This document shows, piece by piece, positions 1-5,853 of a DNA stretch of 55,642 bases; the first letter of the stretch is position 1; the number at the start of each line of letters is the position of its first letter. The notes under the pieces were generated by a model. That model was not told where the DNA came from. It made no database searches and worked only from the letters and a program-made list of their open reading frames with translations. The stretch is from the IMG/VR virus record IMGVR_UViG_3300037042_000951, positions 1 to 55,642 of that record; one strand, 5' to 3'. Source of the stretch: a virus. The position numbers and the translations under genes were made by a program.

Positions 1-691
1 CGATGACTGAACTCTTAGCTAACGACCGAGGGGATACGAACTGATTCCCTGCTCTCTTTGGATTAAAGATTACAGTATTCTCCTCTTGGTCTCCGCTACG
101 ATAAGACGCTAACCAATTCGGGTGCATAGCTACGCAAGAACGGATTGAACGATGGATACCATTCTCCGATGCCCACAACAACCACTCTTTCGGGCTAGGT
201 TTAGACATCTCAATCTTACACACACGATTCCCTGCATGGGCGAGCATAGAGTCACCGACACCATCTGTTGCATTATTAGATGTTGCAAAGATGATAGACC
301 CCTTGGGTAACGGCTCATCGCCTACCATTCTTTCTAGCATCATACGAGTAAAGATAATCTGTAATAGCTTTGGTGCTTTCATCAACTCGTCAAGGCAGAT
401 GACTTTCTTCTTGCCGTTGCCTAGCTTGAACAGACTCGACACATAGTATTCCAAGGTTCTTGTCTCATGGTTAGGAATAACCATACCAATGTCCGACATG
501 TCTTTGACAGGACAGTCCACATAGATAAAGTCATACTCCGCAGTCCCCAAGTCCTCCTCTAGCATATTCAGTAGGCTAGTCTTACCTACCCCAGGCTCAC
601 TAATAATTACTGGAGTAAGACTCTTACCAATGATAGGAATCGCTTTACGCAATTCGTCAATGGACATTGTTTCGTTTAGATTAAGTTTCAT
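1..691 (-). CDS. MoxR/CobS-like AAA+ ATPase, 3'-truncated by window edge
   Basis: The reading frame starts at the ATG at 691 behind a GGGAGA ribosome site and stays open to base 1, giving 230 residues with the C-terminus missing. A Walker A motif EPGVGKTS lies near residues 32-39, Walker B VICLDEL near 97-103 and a sensor-1-like FATSN near 135-139. The stretch GVGDSMLAHAGNRV that follows is typical of MoxR/CobS-type AAA+ proteins. These ATPases usually act as chaperones with a VWA-domain partner, remodelling or loading metal into a target. The next gene upstream (713-1636) resembles the DUF3150 proteins that accompany such ATPases, so the two probably form one complex. A VWA partner would be expected beyond the edge. 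The family call is firm; the phage role is unknown. Confidence 0.85.
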   Translation of the reverse strand, partial: MKLNLNETMSIDELRKAIPIIGKSLTPVIISEPGVGKTSLLNMLEEDLGTAEYDFIYVDCPVKDMSDIGMVIPNHETRTLEYYVSSLFKLGNGKKKVICLDELMKAPKLLQIIFTRMMLERMVGDEPLPKGSIIFATSNNATDGVGDSMLAHAGNRVCKIEMSKPSPKEWLLWASENGIHRSIRSCVAMHPNWLASYRSGDQEENTVIFNPKRAGNQFVSPRSLAKSSVI

Positions 692-712
692 GTAATTCTC
701 CCTTGTTTAAGT

Positions 713-1636
713 TTAGATTGATTGAAATGCACCGAACTTCGATAGGATGTCATCCACCCCTTGCTTCACGCTTTCACGCACCGCATCGCTTTCTCGAATA
801 TCCTCAGCAGATACACCGCTTAAGACTCTCTCCAACGATACAGACGCTTTGGCTAACTCTTCGTCATTCGTAAGATTGAACGACCTGAAGGTCTCGCACA
901 AGTCCTTAGCCTTATCGACTGTGGTCTCATAAATCTTACGCTTTTTGGTTTTGACTTCTCCATCTGTTGAACTGCTAATCTCGTCAACACCACAACAATG
1001 ACTAATTGACTCCATGACCTCCATGAACTGATTAGCAATATCAGCCATGACTTGTGGAACAATCTCATCATTGACTTGCTTTTGGTATGTAGTTTTTAAG
1101 TCCTCAGCCAAGTCCTGCGCTATGGCACAGCGATAGTCCGACTGTGGAACTTCTGCCACATACAACCTGATGCGGAACTTGTCCTTGATTTGGTCTACCG
1201 ATGGATACTCCCCTCGGTCAAACATATCCCCTTGCTTGAACGCCATGTTAGAAACAATTTGGGGATACTTAGCCAAGAACGCATCACGCAACGCAAAGTA
1301 AGCCTTCTCATGGTGTTGAAACTCTGTTTTGAACTTTGGCAAATTCACAACAGGCAACAACCGCAATGACCCATTCCAATCGTAAGTTGACCTACGAAGC
1401 CAGTTATAAACGGTCTGTCTATAATTGAGCAGTTGCTTATGGGTTGGGTCATCAGCTAAGAGATTCTTTACATACCGCCCTGCTGAATGGTCGGCCTTTT
1501 TAGCCGTTGTTACCTCGTTAGAGATAACTCTATCTTGCTTTGTCGCTGACCAAACGCTTACTTCTGCATTGACCAAGACTGCCGATGTCGCAAGACTAAT
1601 GACATGGTTCGGACTTTCTAACTGAATAACACTCAT
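713..1636 (-). CDS. DUF3150-like protein, partner of the AAA+ ATPase
   Basis: A 307-residue protein starting at an ATG with GAGGTG eight bases upstream. The N-terminal stretch LVNAEVSVWSATKQDR resembles the start of DUF3150 proteins, which are found next to CobS/MoxR-like ATPases in phages and bacteria (recognised from memory). The rest is mixed alpha/beta with a helical C-terminal half and no visible enzyme motif. It lies 21 bases upstream of the ATPase gene on the same strand, so the two are almost certainly co-transcribed. A composite repeat (1660-1689) and an extended -10 promoter candidate (1744-1749) precede it. Function unknown; the family assignment is moderate. Confidence 0.6.
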   Translation of the reverse strand: MSVIQLESPNHVISLATSAVLVNAEVSVWSATKQDRVISNEVTTAKKADHSAGRYVKNLLADDPTHKQLLNYRQTVYNWLRRSTYDWNGSLRLLPVVNLPKFKTEFQHHEKAYFALRDAFLAKYPQIVSNMAFKQGDMFDRGEYPSVDQIKDKFRIRLYVAEVPQSDYRCAIAQDLAEDLKTTYQKQVNDEIVPQVMADIANQFMEVMESISHCCGVDEISSSTDGEVKTKKRKIYETTVDKAKDLCETFRSFNLTNDEELAKASVSLERVLSGVSAEDIRESDAVRESVKQGVDDILSKFGAFQSI

Positions 1637-1659
1637 ATTTCACCTCACTAAGGATTGAC

Positions 1660-1689
1660 TTCAATAACTGTTGAACTGTTATATAACGG
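1660..1689. repeat. Composite palindrome, copy A
   Basis: TTCAATAACTGTTGAA (1660-1675) is followed after two bases by the perfect palindrome GTTATATAAC (1678-1687). The same two-part element with the same spacing occurs at 3504, 4100 and 5083. This copy lies 24 bases upstream of the DUF3150-like gene, in its likely 5' leader. It may be an operator or phage promoter element; no function is shown. Confidence 0.75.
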
Positions 1690-1743
1690 TTCGGCTTAAC
1701 TGCTTACTGATACGACTTAAACATCTTCACTCCCAACAAACAT

Positions 1744-1772
1744 ATTATACCACATACTTTACATATCATAGG
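1744..1772 (-). promoter_or_regulatory. Candidate extended -10 promoter
   Basis: Read on the minus strand, TATAAT (1749-1744) is preceded by TG plus one base, the extended -10 arrangement. No good -35 hexamer lies 17 bases upstream. A near-identical stretch of about 29 bases occurs at 3586-3614 in the same relation to a composite palindrome and a gene start, which supports a conserved role. It would drive the DUF3150-like and ATPase genes. Confidence 0.45.
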
Positions 1773-1791
1773 ACTTTATACATCTTTTTTA

Positions 1792-2253
1792 TTACATCCA
1801 ATCGCAGTTAACTCCACGATAGATGCCAATCCAATCCCAATCATGTTCACCAAAATACTCTTCAGTGATGTCGTTGGTCTCTTCACCGATGCGAACAAAG
1901 ATACCTCCTATATGCTTGTTGCCTTTGGTCTCTCCATTCTTTTCATCTGTGTTCTCAGCCCAATCTTGGGCTAACTGCAACAAAGCCATATGGCACTTCA
2001 CATCGTCATAGTCCTCATACCACTTCACATCTTCAGCGAAGAAGTTCAACGCAAGGTTATCCTCGTCTACCTTCATCTCTGAATCCGAGATTGCTGAGGG
2101 GAACTTAACCTTTGCGTCAGCTAAGAATGTATAGAATGACCCCTTAGCCGACTGTATTTCTTGGTCGCTAGGGAACTCACCCCCTTCTGCTTCTTGTGGG
2201 CTAGGTAACGCAGTAAACCTTATGGTGTAAGCAACTGTTGAACGATAGCCCAT
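1792..2253 (-). CDS. Hypothetical acidic protein, 153 aa
   Basis: The start at 2253 (MGYRSTVAYTI) is preferred over an in-frame ATG further upstream because it sits behind AAGAGGGG and directly after the stop of the preceding gene (2255). The protein is acidic, rich in Trp, Asp and Glu, and ends in WDWIGIYRGVNCDWM. No catalytic motif is recognised. The alternating hydrophobic N-terminal strand and acidic C-terminal half suggest a small compact domain. It is the last gene of a tight run of small minus-strand genes (1792-3479). Similar proteins occur in other phages from memory, but no function can be given. Confidence 0.75.
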   Translation of the reverse strand: MGYRSTVAYTIRFTALPSPQEAEGGEFPSDQEIQSAKGSFYTFLADAKVKFPSAISDSEMKVDEDNLALNFFAEDVKWYEDYDDVKCHMALLQLAQDWAENTDEKNGETKGNKHIGGIFVRIGEETNDITEEYFGEHDWDWIGIYRGVNCDWM

Positions 2254-2254
2254 A

Positions 2255-2551
2255 TTACCCCTCTTGCTTTTTTGATGGGTCGATACTGTCGCTTCCTGAA
2301 ATGCCCTGTTGATTTCTACTTTGAATCGTTCTTTCCGCATTTCGTCGGGCATTGTAGATAGCTTCTTCCGTCTCATACCTTGCTTCCTCCCACATTACTT
2401 GTTCTTGCACTTCACATAGTTCATTGAACTTATCAGCCATGCCTTGCTTGTCGCCACGCTTGTGGGCTTCTACTGCTTCCTTGAGAATTTGCAGTTCTCT
2501 CTTCAAAGAAGTCTTATAAAACTCGGTGATGTCTAGGTCTTTCTTGCTCAT
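2255..2551 (-). CDS. Hypothetical helical protein, 98 aa
   Basis: A 98-residue charged, mostly helical protein rich in Glu, Lys and Gln with coiled-coil character over residues 10-75 and a polar tail (SIDPSKKQEG). Its ATG overlaps the stop of the 26-residue ORF upstream (ATGA), and its own stop lies one base before the next gene's start, so translation is probably coupled. No domain recognised. Confidence 0.75.
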   Translation of the reverse strand: MSKKDLDITEFYKTSLKRELQILKEAVEAHKRGDKQGMADKFNELCEVQEQVMWEEARYETEEAIYNARRNAERTIQSRNQQGISGSDSIDPSKKQEG

Positions 2552-2628
2552 ACCAAACCTCCAATTAAGTTAATCATGAATATCATCAGTAAAACAAATA
2601 AAACTACAGCCCATGCTTTATCTCCCAT
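2548..2628 (-). CDS. Small membrane protein, 26 aa
   Basis: ATG at 2628 lies behind a strong AGGAGG ribosome site. The product is MGDKAWAVVLFVLLMIFMIN plus LIGGLV, essentially one transmembrane helix. Its stop overlaps the next start (ATGA at 2548-2551), as in neighbouring genes. The strong ribosome site and junctions on both sides support it as a real gene despite its length. A role in membrane modification or lysis timing is possible but not shown. Confidence 0.6.
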   Translation of the reverse strand: MGDKAWAVVLFVLLMIFMINLIGGLV

Positions 2629-2731
2629 GAGCTGTCCTCCTAGTAAACCAAGGGATAGGTTTGCGTAGTGTCTGCCCCCCTCGGTTCTTCCTACAATACT
2701 TGTGGTCTACTCGTGGGTCAATCCATTTCAT
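2618..2731 (-). CDS. Small basic protein, 37 aa
   Basis: Starts at 2731 in an ATGA overlap with the preceding stop and ends at 2618, overlapping the next start region. The product begins MKWIDPRVDHKYCRKNRGGQ and is rich in Arg and Lys with one Cys. No motif is recognised. Support comes from the gapless chain of overlapping starts and stops; codon evidence is limited by length. Confidence 0.5.
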   Translation of the reverse strand: MKWIDPRVDHKYCRKNRGGQTLRKPIPWFTRRTAHGR

Positions 2732-2877
2732 TTTGGTTCACTCCCTGTTGAATACAAACCCCATACATAGTCATAGAGAATATCAGTCAGCTTTTCGCTA
2801 TCCTTATACTTCCACCCATCATTCGTTATATATAAAAGCAAGGTGTCCAATGCTTCTAGTTCTTCCTTGGTCATCAT
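2728..2877 (-). CDS. Small acidic protein, 49 aa
   Basis: Start at 2877 overlaps the stop of the zinc-ribbon gene (aaATGA), and the stop overlaps the next ATG. The product starts MMTKEELEALDTLLLYITND and continues with WKYKDSEKL and YDYVWGLY. It is a small helical acidic protein with no recognised family, probably translated by coupling. Confidence 0.6.
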   Translation of the reverse strand: MMTKEELEALDTLLLYITNDGWKYKDSEKLTDILYDYVWGLYSTGSEPK

Positions 2878-3098
2878 TTAACCAACCCTCCCTTGTTGTT
2901 TAATCCAATCAAGTCAGCCCTATCCGTAATCAACATATAGTTCGACTTGTGCATAGGTGCTATGGTTCGCTTCTTGTTAGCCATGTCAGCAATCTCATCA
3001 CCACAAGGCAGACACACCGCATAGCCAATGGCTAATCTCTTAGCGTCGTAGGTATCACCACATAGCTTGCACTGTGGGGTAAAAGTCTCATCAATCAT
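2874..3098 (-). CDS. Small zinc-ribbon protein, 74 aa
   Basis: Two Cys-x2-Cys knuckles, C10/C13 (CKLC) and C29/C32 (CLPC), 16 residues apart, make a typical zinc ribbon. The tail is basic (MANKKRT) and polar. Small phage zinc ribbons often bind nucleic acid or host transcription proteins, but nothing here fixes the target. It overlaps the upstream gene by eight bases and the downstream gene by the ATGA junction. Confidence 0.75.
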   Translation of the reverse strand: MIDETFTPQCKLCGDTYDAKRLAIGYAVCLPCGDEIADMANKKRTIAPMHKSNYMLITDRADLIGLNNKGGLVK

Positions 3099-3285
3099 GG
3101 TTTATCTCCCGTTGTAGTTTTTGCATAATTGTCATCGCCTTCTTGCGCTGAGTGACGCTTGATGAGTCCATATAAAAGTGCGACACAATACTCAAGATGT
3201 AAGTTAAGTCTTCTTTGGTTATAGCTTTGGGTAAACCTTGCCAATCCGTAGCTAGTGCCATTTGCTCCATCTCTTCAAGATTCAT
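3091..3285 (-). CDS. Hypothetical protein, 64 aa
   Basis: A 64-residue helical protein (MNLEEMEQMALATDWQGLPK start) with no recognised motif. Its ATG overlaps the stop of the gene upstream (3282-3285), and its end overlaps the zinc-ribbon start, so it is embedded in the coupled minus-strand run. Confidence 0.7.
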   Translation of the reverse strand: MNLEEMEQMALATDWQGLPKAITKEDLTYILSIVSHFYMDSSSVTQRKKAMTIMQKLQREINHD

Positions 3286-3479
3286 GACTCACCTCCCTGT
3301 TTGCCAAACGACTTCTCGTATGCGTCAAGCCACGCATTGAAGTCCTTCTCGTGTTGCGCCCATTCCTCAGCCTTCAGGTTATCCTGCGCCAAGTCTAGTT
3401 CTAACTGCCGTTGATGCTTTTCCATCTTGGCTAGGTTTTCTTCCCAATACTCGTTGAAGAGTTGTTTCACTCTGCCCAT
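3282..3479 (-). CDS. Hypothetical coiled-coil protein, 65 aa
   Basis: The ATG at 3479 (MGRVKQLFNEYWEENLAKME) is chosen because GGGAGGTG lies just upstream. An in-frame start 36 codons earlier would overlap the composite palindrome (3504-3532) and promoter candidate and lacks a ribosome site. The protein is highly charged and helical throughout, consistent with a coiled coil. It is the first gene of the 3479-1792 run. No function recognised. Confidence 0.7.
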   Translation of the reverse strand: MGRVKQLFNEYWEENLAKMEKHQRQLELDLAQDNLKAEEWAQHEKDFNAWLDAYEKSFGKQGGES

Positions 3480-3503
3480 ATCACACCTCCCGTTATGATT
3501 GAT

Positions 3504-3532
3504 TTCAATAGTCGTTGAACTCTTATTTAAGG
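3504..3532. repeat. Composite palindrome, copy B
   Basis: TTCAATAGTCGTTGAA (3504-3519), two bases, then CTTATTTAAG (3522-3531). Same spacing as copies A, C and D. It lies about 25 bases upstream of the first gene of the small-gene run and about 55 bases downstream of a -10 candidate, the same arrangement as copy A. Confidence 0.75.
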
Positions 3533-3585
3533 AATTGTTCCGACCGCTTGGATTGGCTTCTATTTTGTGCGCCTCTCCAGTAATC

Positions 3586-3614
3586 ATTATACCACATACT
3601 TTACATATAATAGG
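3586..3614 (-). promoter_or_regulatory. Candidate extended -10 promoter
   Basis: Minus-strand TATAAT (3591-3586) preceded by TGG, matching the extended -10 form. The surrounding bases nearly match those at 1744-1772. It would transcribe the small-gene run starting at 3479. No clear -35 box. Confidence 0.45.
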
Positions 3615-3702
3615 CTTCTATCTGACTTTTTTAGGAGGGTCTTCTTGCTGATATTAGGCAAGATGCCAGTTTTTAGCGGTGTAAGTATTTGATATTCCTC
3701 GT

Positions 3703-4060
3703 GTTCTGATGTTCTGATGTCGTTAACTTTACGAATGGAACTGGAACAAGGTTTTTGCGTGGTGAGGGGAACTCTGTAAGTCCTTGTTTTGTATATATAA
3801 TATATATAATATAATAATAATAATAGGGGGCGAAAAGAGATTTGTTCCAATGTTCTGGGTGTTCTGAGGGTATGGTGGGAAAAGTGGGTTTTTGCTTTGC
3901 ACTCGCAAAATTAAGGAAACGACCTGACCAATTTTATTTTCACTTTCCCAAACCACATTTCTTGGTCAGAACACTGGAACACTGGAACAAAACACCGTAA
4001 CTACTTGATTTTGCACGGCTTTTCTTGTTCCAAACTTTGTTCCAGCCACGCTTTGTTCCA
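3703..4060. repeat. Iteron-like repeat region with AT-rich tract, candidate origin
   Basis: This is the core of the longest stretch without a convincing gene (3480-4292). The octamer TTGTTCCA occurs at 3842, 4025, 4037 and 4053, and its complement TGGAACAA at 3742 and 3983. Partial copies TGGAAC lie at 3736 and 3975, and GTTCTGAT is repeated in tandem at 3703 and 3711. A 35-base A/T tract (about 3790-3825) lies in the middle. Iterons flanking an AT-rich tract are the usual form of an initiator-bound replication origin. A control region or remnant of repetitive coding sequence is an alternative. Confidence 0.55.
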
Positions 4061-4099
4061 GAACGACTTCGCCAATACATTGTCTACAAGATGAGGCAC

Positions 4100-4129
4100 T
4101 TCAACACCTGTTGAACTCTTATATAAGGG
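4100..4129. repeat. Composite palindrome, copy C
   Basis: The best-formed copy: TTCAACACCTGTTGAA (4100-4115) is a perfect inverted repeat, followed after two bases by the perfect palindrome CTTATATAAG (4118-4127). Unlike the other copies it does not lead directly into a gene; the iteron region lies downstream on the minus strand. Confidence 0.75.
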
Positions 4130-4209
4130 GCTTGCCTAGGAATGGGCTTGGCGTTTTGCGTTGCGTCAGCAAAGGTATGTATATTAGATGCCACGCTTGA
4201 TTGCGCGCG

Positions 4210-4231
4210 CGAGGACAGATAACTGGTCTCA
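4210..4231. repeat. Second shared box (ATAACTGG), copy 1
   Basis: CGAGGACAGATAACTGGTCT followed by CA matches 19 of 22 bases with 5152-5173. Both copies lie between a minus-strand terminator-like hairpin and a composite palindrome. A weaker match lies near 6499-6517. Function unknown. Confidence 0.5.
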
Positions 4232-4242
4232 TTTTCAGGACA

Positions 4243-4278
4243 CAAAAAAAGGGGAGAGAGCCTAAGCCCTCCCCCCTC
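4243..4278 (-). terminator. Intrinsic terminator after the 4293-4979 gene
   Basis: On the minus strand a G/C-rich hairpin with arms like GGGGGAGGG and CTCTCTCCCC is followed by seven T residues. It begins 15 bases after the stop codon of the 228-residue gene. Confidence 0.7.
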
Positions 4279-4292
4279 AAAAACAATCTAGA

Positions 4293-4979
4293 TTACTTCT
4301 TAAATACAGCGTTGAAAGCCTGTATTGCTTTGTCTAACTTAGTGACATCTGCAAATTCGTCACCCTTAGCCTTAGCATTTTTGCAACGGGTTTTCATGGT
4401 ATCAAAAACCCCCTTATCGTTATAGAGCCATTCCATGAAAGCTAAATTACCTTTGCGTTGAGTAGTTTCACCATTACGCTCTTTCAGGATTTTATTACCC
4501 TCCGCTACTAATTTTTTGTAAGTAGTGGTTTCATACTTGTTGCAATCGGTGCGAATATCTGCAACGATTTTATGCAATGCTGGGCAATGAGTTTCTTTAA
4601 TCTTGCCCGCTTGTTGCTGGGTAAAACTAAACGCATAATCCACCCCGATATTTTTTAACTCAGGCTTTTTAGGCATTTCAATACCCTGTATTTGCATATC
4701 GCTGACCTTGATATACTTATCCTCAATAATGCAATACTGAATAGCGGGATTTAATTCTGAATGTTTACGCTTATAACCAGAGCGTATGCTCAAAATATCC
4801 TCGTCGCTAACATTATCAGGAAAACCCTTTACATGGTCTAACGCCCATGTAGCTAACTGTTTAACAGATTGCAAAACCCCGCCATGCCTATAACCTAAAT
4901 CAGGCAAGCTAGTGGGTTTATTAGAGTTACCAATTACAGCACCTTGCTCAAGGGCATTAACGAGCTTGGTTTTAGTCAT
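4293..4979 (-). CDS. Hypothetical protein, 228 aa
   Basis: A 228-residue Lys-rich protein starting MTKTKLVNALEQGAVIGNSN. It is mostly helical with a basic C-terminal half (residues 120-228). No enzyme or binding motif is recognised. It forms a single-gene unit: a sigma70-like promoter (5050-5078) precedes it and a good terminator (4243-4278) follows. The start has CTCCC/GGGAG-type ribosome sequence (GGGAGAT on the minus strand). Its placement next to the iteron region would fit an origin or repeat-binding role, but that is inference only. Confidence 0.8.
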   Translation of the reverse strand: MTKTKLVNALEQGAVIGNSNKPTSLPDLGYRHGGVLQSVKQLATWALDHVKGFPDNVSDEDILSIRSGYKRKHSELNPAIQYCIIEDKYIKVSDMQIQGIEMPKKPELKNIGVDYAFSFTQQQAGKIKETHCPALHKIVADIRTDCNKYETTTYKKLVAEGNKILKERNGETTQRKGNLAFMEWLYNDKGVFDTMKTRCKNAKAKGDEFADVTKLDKAIQAFNAVFKK

Positions 4980-5049
4980 ATGACTATCTCCCTATTTATG
5001 CAATGAGTGGCAGATTGAAAGTAATCGACATCACTCAAGGCATGGCTAA

Positions 5050-5078
5050 ATTATGCGTTATCCCATGGGATTTGTAAA
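5050..5078 (-). promoter_or_regulatory. Sigma70-like promoter
   Basis: Minus-strand TTTACA (5078-5073), a 17-base spacer, then CATAAT (5055-5050). Both hexamers and the spacer length match the housekeeping consensus well. The same hexamers and spacing occur at 6389-6417. Expected transcript start is near 5043, about 64 bases before the gene start at 4979. Confidence 0.7.
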
Positions 5079-5082
5079 GTAT

Positions 5083-5112
5083 TTCACCTTATGTTGAACC
5101 CTTATTTAAGGA
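5083..5112. repeat. Composite palindrome, copy D
   Basis: TTCACCTTATGTTGAA (5083-5098), two bases, then CTTATTTAAG (5101-5110). Here it lies immediately upstream of the -35 box of the 5050-5078 promoter, where a bound activator or repressor would contact polymerase. Confidence 0.7.
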
Positions 5113-5151
5113 AATGTCTGCAAGCTCGCACACGCACACGAGGCACACGCT

Positions 5152-5173
5152 CGAAGACAAATAACTGGTATCA
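5152..5173. repeat. Second shared box (ATAACTGG), copy 2
   Basis: CGAAGACAAATAACTGGTAT followed by CA. It matches the copy at 4210-4231 at 19 of 22 positions and again lies between a hairpin after a gene end and a composite palindrome. Confidence 0.5.
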
Positions 5174-5175
5174 AA

Positions 5176-5199
5176 CCCCACCACCGAAGTGGCAGGGCT
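5176..5199 (-). terminator. Weak hairpin terminator candidate
   Basis: On the minus strand CCAC-TTCG-GTGG forms a short stem with a UUCG-type loop, extended by a CCC/GGG arm across a small internal loop, followed by only three T residues. It begins just after the stop of the 69-residue gene at 5204. The short T run makes it a weak candidate. Confidence 0.35.
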
Positions 5200-5203
5200 G
5201 AGG

Positions 5204-5413
5204 TTACTGCGTCAATTCAAAGCTTGTTGCAAAGTAATCACAAACACCAGCCCTGATATAAGCATCAGGACCATCACCGATCTGCTTGGCGCGGATCGAA
5301 TCAATAAATACATCCCAATCGTTGCGCTTTACTGGGTCATTCAAGTCAAACCGAATTGTTTGAACATTTTGCATACCCGCTACGCGATACGTTACAACAG
5401 CAAATGATTTCAT
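5204..5413 (-). CDS. Hypothetical protein, 69 aa
   Basis: A 69-residue protein (MKSFAVVTYRVAGMQNVQTI start) with two beta-strand-like N-terminal segments and a helical middle (RNDWDVFIDSIRAKQ). No family recognised. The ribosome site (GGGAGTTAAG) lies in the intergenic repeat 5417-5466, shared with the boundary before the next gene, so this is the last gene of a three-gene run starting at 6336. Confidence 0.75.
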   Translation of the reverse strand: MKSFAVVTYRVAGMQNVQTIRFDLNDPVKRNDWDVFIDSIRAKQIGDGPDAYIRAGVCDYFATSFELTQ

Positions 5414-5416
5414 CTT

Positions 5417-5466
5417 AACTCCCTATTTAAAATGCGGGTGAAGCGCACCCGCTACGCTACTACTTA
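5417..5466 (-). repeat. Intergenic hairpin repeat, copy 1
   Basis: About 50 bases nearly identical to 5804-5853. The minus strand contains GCGGGTG-CGCTT-CACCCGC, a seven-pair hairpin, followed by ATTTTAAATAGGGAGTTAA, which carries the ribosome site of the next gene. No T run follows the hairpin, so it is unlikely to be a simple terminator. Confidence 0.75.
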
Positions 5467-5799
5467 CCAGAGGGACACTTTACTTCCGTCTGCATACACG
5501 ATGTACTGATTACCCTCTTCATCTACATGTTCTGTATATGTGCCTTGGTCAGTACGCTCAACCCACACTGCGCCAATTACTGAGGGAAAGTATTCCTGCC
5601 CAGCACATGGTGGATCATATAAAACACTACCAAAAGAATTAACGATATCTTCGCTAATTGGCTTTACAAATACCCTGCCTGTACTACTAGGCTTATGTGG
5701 TGGTGTGATGCCCTGAACTACTACTAACTCACCACGAAAGGTTTTAACTACATCACCAAGTATTACTGGGCTACCAGTATCTTCGTAAACTAATTGCAT
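5464..5799 (-). CDS. Hypothetical beta-rich protein, 111 aa
   Basis: The start at 5799 (MQLVYEDTGSPVILGDVVKT) is preferred to an upstream in-frame ATG because ATAGGGAGTTAATC lies directly before it. The upstream choice would begin inside the repeated hairpin. The protein is rich in Val, Gly and Thr and reads as a small beta-barrel-like domain (GDVVKTFRGELVVVQGI, then GQEYFPSVIGAVWVER), a pattern also seen in nucleic-acid-binding SH3-like folds. No family is recognised. It is the middle gene of the 6336-5204 run. Confidence 0.75.
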   Translation of the reverse strand: MQLVYEDTGSPVILGDVVKTFRGELVVVQGITPPHKPSSTGRVFVKPISEDIVNSFGSVLYDPPCAGQEYFPSVIGAVWVERTDQGTYTEHVDEEGNQYIVYADGSKVSLW

Positions 5800-5803
5800 G
5801 ATT

Positions 5804-5853
5804 AACTCCCTATTTAAAATGGGGGTGAAGCGCACCCCCTACGCTACTACTTA
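5804..5853 (-). repeat. Intergenic hairpin repeat, copy 2
   Basis: Near-identical to 5417-5466. The hairpin is GGGGGTG-CGCTT-CACCCCC; relative to copy 1 one C-G pair has become G-C on both arms, so pairing is retained. It separates the genes at 5851-6336 and 5464-5799. Confidence 0.75.

Noticed and set aside
2661-2903. 80-codon plus-strand frame
   Set aside because: It is antisense to a chain of small minus-strand genes with overlapping junctions and has no convincing start.
3586-3628. Plus-strand promoter using TTTACA at 3600
   Set aside because: The -10 position 17 bases downstream reads TGACTT, a poor match, and no plus-strand gene follows.
3587-3956. Two minus-strand frames of 87 and 75 codons
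   Set aside because: Both run through the A/T tract, giving stretches of Ile and Tyr, and lack ribosome sites; the region is better explained by iteron-like repeats.
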